A stretch of DNA of 64,000 bases, from positions 1-64,000 of the forward strand of contig NZ_NXLX01000006.1 in the NCBI RefSeq assembly GCF_003364335.1, given 5' to 3'. The stretch comes from Helicobacter anseris. GTDB lineage: Bacteria; Campylobacterota; Campylobacteria; Campylobacterales; Helicobacteraceae. Below the pieces are notes generated by a model. That model worked only from the letters and a program-made list of their open reading frames with translations, did not search any database and was not told the origin of the DNA. Position numbers and translations under genes: made by a program. Shown here piece after piece: positions 8,494 to 17,534 of the stretch; the first letter of the stretch is position 1; every line of letters starts with the position of its first letter.

Positions 8494-9498
8494 TTATCCT
8501 ATCATGGGTATGCCAAGTGTTTCTTCAAAACCAAACATTAAATTTGCATTTACCACTGCTTGGGAGCTAGCACCTCGCATAAGATTATCAATACTTGTAT
8601 TGATAAAGAGATCATTTCCGCTACATTTTGCATAAATATCACAAAAGTTTGTTCCTCTGACATTTAATACATCTACACTTTGCGTGCGTATGCGTATAAA
8701 AGGTTCGTTTTTATAAAAATCAAAAAGAAGCTCTAGTGGATCTAAAGTTTCTTTAAGAGTAGCAAAGATACTAACAAGCATTCCTTGAGTAAGTGGGGTT
8801 AAATGCGGAATAAAATTGATTTTTACTTCTTTGCTTCCAATAAGTTGGCATTTTTCTGCAATTTCTATTTGATGACGATGTGCTAAAGGATTGTAAGCAA
8901 AAATATTTTCATTGATAAAGGGGTAGTGTGTATTGGAGCTTAGTTTTTTTCCAGCCCCGCTTACTCCACTTTTTGCATCAATAAAAATGCTTGATTGGAT
9001 ATGTGGAAGAAATGGTAATAGTCCAAGCAATGAGGCTGTTGGATAGCAACCAGGATTTGCGATAAGTCTTGCTTGTTTAATTTTTTCTCTTTGATATTCA
9101 ACAAGACCATAGACTGCATGCTGTAGATTTTTTTCATCAAGATGTTGGCAATAATTAAGCTCATAGTTTTCTTTGCTTAAGCGATAGTCCGCAGAAAGAT
9201 CTATGATTTTTATTTGAGAATCAAGCTCAAGTAATTCTTTGCAAAAAAGCATAGATTCTTGATGTGGGAGTGCTAAGAAAAGCAGTTGGATTTTATTTGC
9301 AATATCTCTTGGATTTGCTTTATAAATCTTAAGATTACTTACTTTGAGAAGACTAGGGTGTATTGTTTCAATGGATTCTTCACCGCTTGAGTTAGCGATG
9401 TATTGTATTTCAAATTTTGGATGTTTGGCAAGAATTTTAAAAAGCTCAAGACCTGTGTAACCACTAATACCAACAATACCTACAGAAATTTTACTCAT
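8494..9498 (-). CDS. argC: N-acetyl-gamma-glutamyl-phosphate reductase
   Basis: ArgC reduces N-acetylglutamyl phosphate to the semialdehyde with NADPH, the third step of arginine synthesis in the cytoplasm. The 334-residue protein shows the N-terminal nucleotide-binding motif GISGYTGLEL, the catalytic cysteine in ANPGCYPTA (near 148), GVSGAGK and the HRHQIEI segment. Length and motifs are complete. It overlaps the upstream membrane-protein gene by 4 nt. H. pylori has no arginine pathway, so this gene and argF further along argue for another Helicobacter lineage. The remaining arg genes are not in the window. Confidence 0.93.
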   Translation of the reverse strand: MSKISVGIVGISGYTGLELFKILAKHPKFEIQYIANSSGEESIETIHPSLLKVSNLKIYKANPRDIANKIQLLFLALPHQESMLFCKELLELDSQIKIIDLSADYRLSKENYELNYCQHLDEKNLQHAVYGLVEYQREKIKQARLIANPGCYPTASLLGLLPFLPHIQSSIFIDAKSGVSGAGKKLSSNTHYPFINENIFAYNPLAHRHQIEIAEKCQLIGSKEVKINFIPHLTPLTQGMLVSIFATLKETLDPLELLFDFYKNEPFIRIRTQSVDVLNVRGTNFCDIYAKCSGNDLFINTSIDNLMRGASSQAVVNANLMFGFEETLGIPMIG

Positions 9499-10013
9499 TT
9501 TTTACTCTTATAATTTGGGTTTGTTTGTATAAAGAGTAGAACAAATCTTGTAAAAAAACTTAGTGTTAGCATAATGAAAAGAAATTTAAAAACATATTCA
9601 CTTTGTAAATGTAGTGTTGCAAATTCTGGGGTCGCTGTGGCTGCAGCTCCTTGAGTCTGTGCCTCAATAATTTTTGGGGTAAAATAAAAACTGAAAAGAA
9701 AAATTAATAAGACATTTATAATATTGATTGTTAGGGGAAAAAAACTTGTTTTTTTGGAGAGATTAAAAGCAAGTAATTCATAAACAAGTATCAAGATGGC
9801 ACTTACATTTAGTAGTGTATTGAGTTTAAGAAAAATTTGTGTCATTAAGATGCCAGAATCATATTGAGTGATGCCAAGATCTGGTAAAAAACTATAAGCA
9901 TTAAAAACAATCGGTGCGACAAAAATTCCGCAGGTTGCAATAGCGCCAATATTGATACCAATAAGCCATAAATAGGCAATGTGTAAAATAAGTTTCAATC
10001 CTATCTTATTCAA
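9495..10013 (-). CDS. DUF4149-like membrane protein
   Basis: The 172-residue protein has four likely membrane spans (about 8-38, 60-85, 92-112 and 140-162). The third span leads into a periplasmic-type loop rich in Ala, Thr and Gln, followed by LHLQSEYVFKF, which recalls the DUF4149 family pattern. No enzyme function is known to me for this family. It is the first gene of the set leading to argC, whose start overlaps its stop by 4 nt. It is divergent from yaaA, so promoters for both directions must lie in the 64 bases from 10014 to 10077. Confidence 0.6.
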   Translation of the reverse strand: MNKIGLKLILHIAYLWLIGINIGAIATCGIFVAPIVFNAYSFLPDLGITQYDSGILMTQIFLKLNTLLNVSAILILVYELLAFNLSKKTSFFPLTINIINVLLIFLFSFYFTPKIIEAQTQGAAATATPEFATLHLQSEYVFKFLFIMLTLSFFTRFVLLFIQTNPNYKSKK

Positions 10014-10048
10014 TGTGATTCCTTAAAATTTTTCTTCGCTTTTGATAA

Positions 10049-10054
10049 TATAAT
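10049..10054 (+). promoter_or_regulatory. Sigma-70 type -10 element for yaaA
   Basis: A perfect TATAAT lies 23 bases before the yaaA ATG, in the divergent gap with the DUF4149/argC operon. A Shine-Dalgarno (AGAGGGAG) follows at about 10065-10072. Epsilonproteobacterial sigma-70 promoters rely mostly on the -10 element, so the lack of a clear -35 is not a problem. Confidence 0.55.
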
Positions 10055-10077
10055 GATACCAAAAAGAGGGAGTAATT

Positions 10078-10836
10078 ATGGAAATATTATTTAGTCCAAG
10101 TGAAGGGAAGCTTAAGGATTTTCAGGGTATTGGACAACAGATTGATTTTGCTAAAGGCTTTGCGCTGAGTTTTTCAGAGAGAAGCAAAATTATTATGAAA
10201 TATTTGGAGCTTTTAGAGAGCGGGGATGATAAGGAGATTTGTAAATTATTTGGAGTAAAAAGTCTTGATAAATATTTGGATGAATTAGCGCTTTGTTCTA
10301 GTATTCTAAAATCACCCACTATTCAAGCAATTCGCTTGTATGATGGAGTAGCATATAAGGCATTGGCATTTGATATACTAGATGAAAGAAGCAGGGAGTA
10401 TATCTTGCAAAATGTATGGATTTTTAGCAATCTTTTTGGAGCCATAAAAGCTTGTGATTTAATCCCATTTTATAAGTTCAATCAGAATTATTCTAATAAA
10501 TTTTTGGGTATAAAGGCGTTGTATCAGTCTATGCAAGAGGTTTTGGATACATATTTTGAAGATAAAAAGCAAATACTAGATTTAAGAGCAGAGGTGTATG
10601 TGAAGGCTTATATGTTGAAGCAGCCTCATTGCGTGATTGAATTCTTAAAGTCTGGAAAAAAGGTAAGTCATTACGCAAAATATTATCGTGGAATTTTTTT
10701 ACAAGAGATGGCTAAGAATCAAATCTCTAATCTATGTGATATAGAACAATTGGTATTTGAAGATATCTATCTAAAAGATATTGTTTCTAAGGGAGAGCAA
10801 ACACGATTTATTTATGAGATTAAGATGAAATTTTGA
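10078..10836 (+). CDS. yaaA: YaaA family peroxide stress protein (UPF0246/DUF328)
   Basis: The 252-residue protein belongs to the YaaA family, which in E. coli is induced by peroxide and lowers free intracellular iron. Recognisable segments are ILFSPSEGK at the N-terminus, RLYDGVAYKAL in the middle, and the conserved C-terminal block GKKVSHYAKYYRGIFLQEM with its lysine and arginine pattern. Its length fits the family. It is a single-gene unit with its own TATAAT box, and its 3' end overlaps the 3' end of fliI on the other strand by 17 nt. The family is clear. A peroxide role in this organism is inferred from E. coli. Confidence 0.85.
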   Translation: MEILFSPSEGKLKDFQGIGQQIDFAKGFALSFSERSKIIMKYLELLESGDDKEICKLFGVKSLDKYLDELALCSSILKSPTIQAIRLYDGVAYKALAFDILDERSREYILQNVWIFSNLFGAIKACDLIPFYKFNQNYSNKFLGIKALYQSMQEVLDTYFEDKKQILDLRAEVYVKAYMLKQPHCVIEFLKSGKKVSHYAKYYRGIFLQEMAKNQISNLCDIEQLVFEDIYLKDIVSKGEQTRFIYEIKMKF

Positions 10837-12124
10837 TGAGTTGTTGGAGTGTTTCATTAAAATTAAGTAATTCATTTTCATCTTGTTTGATAAAACCTTC
10901 CATTGCAGATTTTTTGTCAATTGCTTCATCAAGTTCTGCATCAGATCCTTTTTGATAAGAACCAATGCGTATTAAGATTTCATTTTCTTTGAGTAAGGAA
11001 TAAAGCCGCCTAAATTTTCTCATAGCATCTTTATGTTGAGGTGTGATAATATCATTACTAACCCTAGAAGCAGAATTTAGAATGTTAATTGGCGGATAGA
11101 TTCCAAAATCTGTTAATTCCCTGCTTAATACAATATGCCCATCTAAAATGCTTCTACTTTGATCAGCAATTGGGTCGCTTAAATCATCACCTTCTACCAA
11201 TACAGTGAAAAAAGCAGTAATAGAGCCTTTTCCTTCTTCTTTTCCAGCACGCTCCATAAGTTGAGGTAAAAGAGAAAGCACAGATGGCGGATAGCCTTTG
11301 CTAGTGGGTGGCTCTCCTAGTGCCAAGCCAATTTCTCTTTGAGCCATTGCAAAACGCGTAACAGAATCCATGATAAATAAAACATCTCTTCCAGTATTTT
11401 TAAAGTATTCAGCAACAGCCATAGCAGAAAAGGCTCCATATTTTCTCATTAGTGCAGAATCATCACTTGTAGCAACAATAAGCACGGTATTTTCAAGATT
11501 ATTATTAAGATTTTTGTGAATAAATTCAGGAACTTCTCTGCCTCTTTCTCCAATAAGTGCAATAACTTTGATGGGAGCCTGAGTGCCTTTGACTATCATA
11601 CCCATAAGCGTAGATTTACCAACACCAGATCCAGCAAAGATTCCAAGTTTTTGTCCCTTGCCACAAGTTAGGATTCCATCAATTGCCTTGATACCCACGG
11701 GAAAAATTTCATCAATTACTCCTCTTTTCATCGCCTTGATGGGGTGTGAAATTATGGGAGTGGTTTGTGTGGTATGTAATTCTCCTTTATCATCAAGAGG
11801 ATTGCCAAGAGGATCAAGCACTCTACCAAGCAAGGAATCTCCGACAGGAAACAGCAACCCTTCTTTATCTAAGATAGTTTTATCGCCAACTCGAAACCCT
11901 TCTACAAAAGAAAATGGAGTAAAGCCAAATTCTTTATTTTGAATGATAGTCACCATTCCTAGTGCAGTTTCTCCATTGCTTTTAAAAATTTTTACAATAT
12001 CACCCAAAGAAGGAGCTAAACCACTAGCATAGATAATGGTAGGTGTAATTTTTGTAATAAGGCCATATTTTGGTGAAAGCTGAAAATCATTTTTAAGCTT
12101 TGCTTTTAGAGTTTGCAGGGACAT
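10820..12124 (-). CDS. fliI: Flagellar export ATPase FliI
   Basis: FliI is the ATPase of the flagellar type III export apparatus. The protein, 434 residues from the chosen start, shows the F1-beta-like core: Walker A GIFAGSGVGKSTL (near 153), GERGREVPEF, Walker B LFIMDSVTRFAMAQREIG and the GEPPTSKGYPPS segment specific to type III export ATPases. An in-frame ATG ten codons upstream (12154) exists, but I chose 12124. It has AAGG ten bases ahead, gives the N-terminus MSLQTLKAKL expected for Helicobacter FliI, and avoids the tig promoter region. It stands alone, convergent with yaaA and divergent from tig. Confidence 0.94.
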   Translation of the reverse strand: MSLQTLKAKLKNDFQLSPKYGLITKITPTIIYASGLAPSLGDIVKIFKSNGETALGMVTIIQNKEFGFTPFSFVEGFRVGDKTILDKEGLLFPVGDSLLGRVLDPLGNPLDDKGELHTTQTTPIISHPIKAMKRGVIDEIFPVGIKAIDGILTCGKGQKLGIFAGSGVGKSTLMGMIVKGTQAPIKVIALIGERGREVPEFIHKNLNNNLENTVLIVATSDDSALMRKYGAFSAMAVAEYFKNTGRDVLFIMDSVTRFAMAQREIGLALGEPPTSKGYPPSVLSLLPQLMERAGKEEGKGSITAFFTVLVEGDDLSDPIADQSRSILDGHIVLSRELTDFGIYPPINILNSASRVSNDIITPQHKDAMRKFRRLYSLLKENEILIRIGSYQKGSDAELDEAIDKKSAMEGFIKQDENELLNFNETLQQLIKISS

Positions 12125-12162
12125 TTTAAAAACCTTATAGCAATATTGAGGCATTCTTTTGT

Positions 12163-12168
12163 TATAAT
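12163..12168 (+). promoter_or_regulatory. Sigma-70 type -10 element for tig
   Basis: A perfect TATAAT lies 35 bases before the tig ATG in the fliI-tig divergent gap. The Shine-Dalgarno AAGGAA sits at about 12195-12200. The placement predicts a leader of roughly 30 nt. Confidence 0.55.
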
Positions 12169-12203
12169 CACAAAATTATACTTAATTTTGTTGAAGGAAA
12201 GTT

Positions 12204-13577
12204 ATGAATTTATCTACAAAGAAATTAAATAGTGCAAATGCAATTGCTAATGGAGTGATAGCGACTAAAGATTTAGAGGAGAAATTGACAAAAGTTGCTA
12301 CAAGATTGAGCAAGACAATTAAAGTGGATGGCTTTAGAAAGGGAAAAGTGCCTTTAAATTTAATCAAGGCTCGCTACAAAGATGCAATTAAGCAAGATGC
12401 TCAAAAAGAAGCAGTTCAAGAAATGTTGCAAGAAGCTATTAAAGACTTAAAAATTGAAAGCAAGCAGGTAATAGGGGATCCTATCATTACAAAATTTGAT
12501 GAAAAGAGTGAGGGGATTGATGTTGAGATAAAAATATCTTTAACACCTGAAATAGATTTAAAACTCGTGGATAAATGTATCCCAAGTGTAAAATTTCCAA
12601 AGATTGAGAATAAGGCTATTAAAGAAAGATTAGAGGAAGTTGCAAAGAGGGAAGCACCTCTTGTTGAAGCACCTAAGGATAAAAAACTTGAAAAGAATGA
12701 TTTTGCAGTTTTTGATTTTGAAGGTTTTATAGATGATAAGCCATTTGATGGCGGAAAAGCAGAGAATTTTGAACTTATGATTGGTAGCAATCAGTTTATT
12801 GCAGGTTTTGAGGATTCTATGATTGGAATGAAAGCAGGAGATAACAAAGATATCAAAGTGACATTTCCAAAGGACTATCAGGCTGAGAATCTTGCAGGAA
12901 AAGATGCTGTTTTTAAGATCAAGCTTCATGGTATAAAAGTTAAAGATTCAATTAAGATTGATGATGCATTAGCAAAGCGTCTTTTGCCTCAAAAAGAAAA
13001 TGCAAATCTAGAAGATTTGAATGAGCAAATAAAAAACCAGCTTGAAATAGAAGCTAAGACAAAACTCTATAATGAAGAATTGAAAGAAAAATTAGTGGAT
13101 AATTTATTTGATACTATTAAATTTGATTTACCAGATTTGATTGTGGAGCAAGAGATGGATATGCTTTTTAGAAATTCTCTTGGCACAATTAGTCCAGATG
13201 AGTTAAAACAATTGCAATCAGATGCAAACAAAGCAAAAGAAAAAAGAGAGAGCTTTAGGGCTACTGCTCAAAAGAGCGTAACTATAACATTTATCGTTGA
13301 TGCATTGGCAAAGAGAGATGGTGTTGTTGTAAGTGATAATGAGGTATTTCAAACTATCTATTATGAAGCAATGATGATGGGGCAAAATCCAAAAGAAGTT
13401 GTAGAGTATTATAAAAATAACAATCTTTTACCAGCTATTAAGATGGCAATGATTGAAGATAGAGTTTTGCATAAGCTTTTAGATAGTAAAATTGAACAAT
13501 CTGAAAAAGTAGTAGAAGAAAAAAAGGAAAGCAAAACAAAAAAAGAGAATAAAAGTACAAAAAAGGATAGTAAATAA
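12204..13577 (+). CDS. tig: Trigger factor (ribosome-bound chaperone/PPIase)
   Basis: Trigger factor binds near the ribosome exit tunnel and helps new proteins fold. The 457-residue protein has the N-terminal ribosome-binding domain with the GFRKGKVP signature (near 44), a central FKBP-type domain (about 150-240, with [19 protein letters not shown]) and a helical C-terminal chaperone domain. A lysine- and glutamate-rich tail follows. Its stop overlaps the clpP start by one base (TAATG). The order tig-clpP-def-comM is conserved in H. pylori, but here a GGDEF gene is inserted. The first ATG has a good Shine-Dalgarno, AAGGAA. Confidence 0.95.
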   Translation: MNLSTKKLNSANAIANGVIATKDLEEKLTKVATRLSKTIKVDGFRKGKVPLNLIKARYKDAIKQDAQKEAVQEMLQEAIKDLKIESKQVIGDPIITKFDEKSEGIDVEIKISLTPEIDLKLVDKCIPSVKFPKIENKAIKERLEEVAKREAPLVEAPKDKKLEKNDFAVFDFEGFIDDKPFDGGKAENFELMIGSNQFIAGFEDSMIGMKAGDNKDIKVTFPKDYQAENLAGKDAVFKIKLHGIKVKDSIKIDDALAKRLLPQKENANLEDLNEQIKNQLEIEAKTKLYNEELKEKLVDNLFDTIKFDLPDLIVEQEMDMLFRNSLGTISPDELKQLQSDANKAKEKRESFRATAQKSVTITFIVDALAKRDGVVVSDNEVFQTIYYEAMMMGQNPKEVVEYYKNNNLLPAIKMAMIEDRVLHKLLDSKIEQSEKVVEEKKESKTKKENKSTKKDSK

Positions 13578-14164
13578 TGAATTACATTCCTTATGTTATA
13601 GAGAGAACAGGTAGGGGTGAGAGAAGTTATGATATTTATTCTCGCCTTTTAAAAGATAGAATTATTCTTTTGAGCGGTGAGATAAATGATATGGTTGCTT
13701 CATCAATTGTCGCACAACTTTTGTTTTTAGAGGCTGAAGATTCTGAAAAGGATATTTATCTTTATATCAATTCTCCAGGCGGAGTTATCACAAGTGCATT
13801 TAGTATTTTTGATACAATGCATTATATTCGTCCAGATGTAGCTACTATTTGTATTGGGCAAGCAGCTTCTGCTGGTGCTTTTTTGTTGAGCTCTGGAGCT
13901 AAGGGGAAGCGTTATTCTCTACCACATTCTCGCATTATGATACATCAGCCTTTAGGTGGTGCACAAGGTCAGGCTACGGATATTGAAATTCAAGCAAATG
14001 AGATTTTAAGATTAAAGAAGATTCTAAATGAGATTATGGCAAAAAATACAAATCAAAGTTTAAAGAAAATTACTCAAGATACTGAGAGAGATTTCTTTAT
14101 GAGTGCTCAAGAAGCATTAAAATATGGTCTAATTGATAAGGTATTGCAAAAAAGTTTGAAGTAA
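13577..14164 (+). CDS. clpP: ATP-dependent Clp protease proteolytic subunit
   Basis: ClpP forms the double-ring serine protease chamber that degrades proteins unfolded by ClpA or ClpX. The 195-residue protein has the catalytic Ser near 98 ([11 protein letters not shown]), His near 123 (IMIHQPLGG) and the Asp in the C-terminal DTERDFFMS segment, so the triad is complete. The INSPGG segment of the oxyanion region is also present. It starts inside the tig stop codon and is followed after 16 nt by the GGDEF-like gene. Confidence 0.96.
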   Translation: MNYIPYVIERTGRGERSYDIYSRLLKDRIILLSGEINDMVASSIVAQLLFLEAEDSEKDIYLYINSPGGVITSAFSIFDTMHYIRPDVATICIGQAASAGAFLLSSGAKGKRYSLPHSRIMIHQPLGGAQGQATDIEIQANEILRLKKILNEIMAKNTNQSLKKITQDTERDFFMSAQEALKYGLIDKVLQKSLK

Positions 14165-14180
14165 GGATAAAAAAGGAAAT

Positions 14181-15275
14181 ATGATGCCAAATAGTAAAGA
14201 TGACAAGGACGAATTAGATTTTACTAGTAACCCTTATTTTGGGGATATCAATTCTGATATTTTAGATATTCATGAAGAACCAATAGAAGATGTTCAAGAG
14301 GAATATGTACAAGGGCAGATTGCAGAAAAAGTAGAAAAGCTCGCAGAAGATACGGTTAGAGAGCTTGCTAATGAGTCTTTGCCACCTTTTCCGGCAAATT
14401 ATCAAATGTATTTTGAACGGCTTCTTGAGAAAGAAGACGCAATATTAAAACAAAAAATACAAGCTGTAATTGATTTGCAAACAATTAGCGAAGATAGAAT
14501 AATTGCTTTTGAGAGAAGTGTAAAGGATAGCTTTAAAAATATCAAAAAAATTTTAGAGCTTGTGGCTGCTTTATATAAAAATATTCAGGTAACTCAGGGA
14601 ATTTCAGATAAGTATTCCAAGGAACTGGCAAAGATTGATAATAAGCTAGTATTTAATAATACAATGCAGATTTTTTTAAAAGATTTAAGTCAGATGAAAG
14701 TGCAAGCAGATGAGCAACTTTTGCAAATTAAATCTATTTATCAAAGCACAGCACAAATGATCAATAATGTCAATAATAATACTATTTATGACCCTAAATT
14801 TGGCGTTTATAATAAGCGTTATTTTATCTCTTTGATTGAAAAAGAAAGAGAGCTTATTGGTGAGTTAAAACACGAAACGACAATATTAACTCTAGGTTTA
14901 GCAAAAAACATCACAGCAGATTTAAAAGATAGGGCAATGACATTGGTATTGTTAAAGAGTATTGCAAGATTGTTGTTAAAGACCTCAAGAAGAAGTGATA
15001 TATTGGCATATATTGGTGATGGTATTTTTGCAATGGGATTGAAAAATTCAGATCTATCAAGTGCAAAAAAAGCTGCTGAGAGATTAGCAGAAGCTGCGAA
15101 AACAACAAATGTTTTTTCTGATGGCAAGGATATTGTATTGCATATAGCTATTGGTATTTCAAGGGTTATTCCAAGCAAGAGCGCAGAAAATATTCTTCAA
15201 TCTTCCCTATCAGCACTTAATAGTGCATTGGAAGAGAGTGTTGATTTTAAAGTTTATGCACAAGATGAAATATAA
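14181..15275 (+). CDS. GGDEF-like protein with degenerate signature motif
   Basis: The 364-residue protein has an acidic N-terminus (about 1-70), a helical, probably coiled-coil middle, and a C-terminal GGDEF-fold domain (about 195-360). The start of that domain is recognisable as YDPKFGVYNKRYFISLIEKE. The signature loop, normally YGGDEFA, reads YIGDGIFA, which has an extra residue and lacks the catalytic Glu. It is therefore probably not an active diguanylate cyclase, and may bind a partner or nucleotide instead. It lies between clpP and def, touching def with a 1-base overlap (TAATG); H. pylori has no gene there. A Shine-Dalgarno AAGGAA precedes tandem ATG codons. Confidence 0.7.
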   Translation: MMPNSKDDKDELDFTSNPYFGDINSDILDIHEEPIEDVQEEYVQGQIAEKVEKLAEDTVRELANESLPPFPANYQMYFERLLEKEDAILKQKIQAVIDLQTISEDRIIAFERSVKDSFKNIKKILELVAALYKNIQVTQGISDKYSKELAKIDNKLVFNNTMQIFLKDLSQMKVQADEQLLQIKSIYQSTAQMINNVNNNTIYDPKFGVYNKRYFISLIEKERELIGELKHETTILTLGLAKNITADLKDRAMTLVLLKSIARLLLKTSRRSDILAYIGDGIFAMGLKNSDLSSAKKAAERLAEAAKTTNVFSDGKDIVLHIAIGISRVIPSKSAENILQSSLSALNSALEESVDFKVYAQDEI

Positions 15276-15787
15276 TGGCAGTCTTAGAGGTTGTTAGCTA
15301 TCCTAATCCCTTATTGAAGCAAAAGTCTAAACAAGTTGAGATTTTTGATGAGGATTTGCATCATTTATTGGATGATATGTTTGATACGATGAGAAGTCGC
15401 AATGGAGTTGGTCTTGCTGGTGTTCAAGTAGGAGTTTTAAAAAGGGTATTACTTGTAAATATTCCTAGAGAGGATGGAGAACAATATAAGGAAGATTTGT
15501 TAGAAATTATCAATCCTGTGGTGTTAAATAAAGAGGGGGATATTTTGTGGAATGAAGGATGTTTGTCAGTTCCAGATTTTTACGAAGAAGTGAAGCGTTA
15601 TCATCAAATTACTTTAGGCTATCAGGATCGTTTTGGTAATGAAAAAGTTTTGCAAGCAGAAGATTTTTTGGCTGTAGCATTACAGCATGAGATAGATCAT
15701 TTAGATGGTATTTTATTTGTTGATAGACTTTCAATTTTAAAGCGCAAGAAGTTTCAAAAGGAGCTTAAGAAAAATCAGAAAGGCTAG
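15275..15787 (+). CDS. def: Peptide deformylase
   Basis: This enzyme removes the formyl group from the N-terminal methionine of new proteins. The 170-residue protein has all three signature motifs: GVGLAGVQVG, EGCLSVP (metal Cys) and QHEIDHLDG (two metal His and the catalytic Glu). It overlaps the preceding gene by one base and is 4 nt from comM, so the tig-to-comM set is very likely one transcript. Length is normal for a type 1 deformylase. Confidence 0.96.
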   Translation: MAVLEVVSYPNPLLKQKSKQVEIFDEDLHHLLDDMFDTMRSRNGVGLAGVQVGVLKRVLLVNIPREDGEQYKEDLLEIINPVVLNKEGDILWNEGCLSVPDFYEEVKRYHQITLGYQDRFGNEKVLQAEDFLAVALQHEIDHLDGILFVDRLSILKRKKFQKELKKNQKG

Positions 15788-15791
15788 CTAA

Positions 15792-17303
15792 ATGGTAAGA
15801 AAAATTTTTTGTGCTACAAGATTTGGTCTTCATACTAAAATTGTAGAAGTAGAAGTTTCTTTTACAAGAGGTTTGCCTGCTTTTTTGATTTCTGGGCTTG
15901 CGACTAATGCAATTCAAGAATCTAAGCAACGCGTGCATTCTGCACTAAGTGCAAATGGGTTTAATTTTCCTCCCTTAAAAATCACAATCAATCTATCTCC
16001 GGCAGATTTGCCTAAATATGGAAGCCATTTTGATTTGCCTATAGCACTTTTGATTGCTATGCAAAAACAAGAAAATACACTGCAAAATAATTGGTTTGCT
16101 TTTGGAGAATTAGGACTTGATGGGACATTAAAGCATAGTAATGATATTTTTGCACTTGTCTTAGATGTGATGCTCTTTGATTCAAATGCTTGCATTATTT
16201 TGCCAAAAGAGAGTGAGCAGTATTTTTCTTTTGTGCCAAACTTGCGTTGTGTCTATGCCAGTAATCTCAAAGAAGCTATGGAGCAAATTTTACAAGATAC
16301 CCCACCATATCCAAATTCAAAGCAATTAACATTTCCAAGTATAAAGATACGTAATACAGAATATTTTTATTTGCAAGAGTTTAAAAATGATTTTAAAGAA
16401 GTTAGAGGTCAGATTGTTGCAAAAAGAGCGGCATTGATTGCAGCTGCTGGGTTTCATAACCTTATTTTGGAGGGAAGTCCAGGATGTGGAAAGAGTATGA
16501 TTATTAAGCGTTTGCAGGAGATATTACCCCCAATGAGTCTTGAGGAGATTATGCAAAATGCAAGACTAAATGCACTTAATAATCAAGAAATATCTTTCTT
16601 ACCACTTAGAAATTTTAAATCCCCGCATCAGAGTGCTTCAAAAGCCAGTATTCTTGGTTCAGCTTCAAATAAGGAACCAAAACCAGGTGAAATTGCCTTA
16701 GCACATCAGGGAATTTTATTTTTTGATGAACTGCCTTATTTTAAAAAGGAGGTTTTAGAATCCTTAAGGGAGCCTTTGGAAAATAATTGCCTAGTTGTTT
16801 CAAGAGTGCATTCAAAAATAACCTATGAAACCTCTTTTTTATTTGCAGGGGCGCAAAATCCTTGTCCTTGTGGGAATCTGCTAAGTCTTATTAAAGAATG
16901 CAGATGCTCTGAAAAAGAAATTAAAACTTACAAAAATAAGCTAAGTCAGCCTTTTTTGGATAGGATAGATTTGTTTGTGCAAATGAAGGAAATAGATGAA
17001 GATAAAAGCATAGGTATGGATTCAAAGACTATGCAACAGCAAGTTTTTGATGCTTTTATAATGCAGAAGCAAAGAGGGCAGAAAAATTTTAATGCAAAAA
17101 TGAGTGAAAAAGAATTGGAAAAATTTTGCACTTTAAGTGATGAGATACAAGATTTATTAGCAAGGGCAGTTCAGAGATTTGGTATTTCAGAGAGGTCTGT
17201 AAATAAATTAAGAAAAATTGCTAGAACGATTGCAGATTTGGATAAAAGCGAGGTGATTCAAAAATCACATATGCTAGAAGCTCTGAGCTATCGTCGCATT
17301 TAG
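15792..17303 (+). CDS. comM: YifB/ComM family Mg-chelatase-like AAA+ ATPase
   Basis: The 503-residue protein has the N-terminal domain of the ComM/YifB family, which begins with the segment FGLHTKIVEVEVSFTRGLPAF. The AAA+ domain follows, with Walker A GSPGCGKS (near 228) and Walker B GILFFDELPYF. A cysteine cluster, NPCPCGN followed by ECRC, and a C-terminal helical domain with the usual arginine residues complete it. Family members such as ComM act as DNA branch-migration helicases during natural transformation. That role is likely here but not provable from sequence alone. It is the last gene of the tig-clpP-def set. Confidence 0.88.
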   Translation: MVRKIFCATRFGLHTKIVEVEVSFTRGLPAFLISGLATNAIQESKQRVHSALSANGFNFPPLKITINLSPADLPKYGSHFDLPIALLIAMQKQENTLQNNWFAFGELGLDGTLKHSNDIFALVLDVMLFDSNACIILPKESEQYFSFVPNLRCVYASNLKEAMEQILQDTPPYPNSKQLTFPSIKIRNTEYFYLQEFKNDFKEVRGQIVAKRAALIAAAGFHNLILEGSPGCGKSMIIKRLQEILPPMSLEEIMQNARLNALNNQEISFLPLRNFKSPHQSASKASILGSASNKEPKPGEIALAHQGILFFDELPYFKKEVLESLREPLENNCLVVSRVHSKITYETSFLFAGAQNPCPCGNLLSLIKECRCSEKEIKTYKNKLSQPFLDRIDLFVQMKEIDEDKSIGMDSKTMQQQVFDAFIMQKQRGQKNFNAKMSEKELEKFCTLSDEIQDLLARAVQRFGISERSVNKLRKIARTIADLDKSEVIQKSHMLEALSYRRI

Positions 17304-17365
17304 AGAATTATGAAGCCCAATTAGATAATCAAAATATTTTTATCTTTTTAATATTTAGATATTGT

Positions 17366-17371
17366 TATAAA
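17366..17371 (+). promoter_or_regulatory. Possible -10 element before the poly-G leader ORF
   Basis: TATAAA preceded by TGT lies about 45 bases before the small poly-G ORF in the gap between comM and the metal ATPase. It is the best -10 candidate I see for that transcript. A second candidate, TAAAAT, lies at 17510-17515, downstream of the poly-G tract. Confidence 0.35.
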
Positions 17372-17416
17372 ATTTTGGGTAAAAGATATTTTTATTTTTT
17401 GATTACAAGGATTTTT

Positions 17417-17531
17417 ATGAAACAATATTTTGGTATATCTTGGGGGGGGGGGATTTAATACTTCTTTAAATATTTTTTTCTTTTTAAGTAATTATTTTCA
17501 AAGAAATCTTAAAATACTAAAAGTGAGATAA
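17417..17531 (+). CDS. Candidate phase-variable leader ORF with poly-G tract
   Basis: An ATG at 17417 is preceded by a strong Shine-Dalgarno (AAGGA, 6 nt spacing) and opens an ORF beginning MKQYFGISW that runs straight into eleven G. As sequenced (G11) it stops at 17458 after 13 codons. With 10 or 13 G it would continue for about 37-38 codons through a hydrophobic, phenylalanine-rich stretch and stop at 17531, 3 nt before the metal ATPase ATG. With 12 G it ends a few codons after the tract. The pattern fits a slipped-strand on/off leader that could couple translation to the ATPase. It could equally be a remnant of a longer phase-variable gene. I do not recognise the peptide. Confidence 0.4.
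17442..17452 (+). repeat. Homopolymeric tract of 11 G
   Basis: Eleven consecutive G in a very AT-rich gap. This is the only long G or C tract I noticed in the window. Poly-G tracts of this length are the usual slipped-strand phase-variation sites in Campylobacter and Helicobacter. The tract lies 82 bases before the metal ATPase start codon. Confidence 0.95.
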
Positions 17532-17534
17532 TAA

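Noticed and set aside
12125-12154. Upstream ATG for FliI at 12154
   Set aside because: It lacks a ribosome site and adds residues not seen in FliI; 12124 has AAGG and the family N-terminus.
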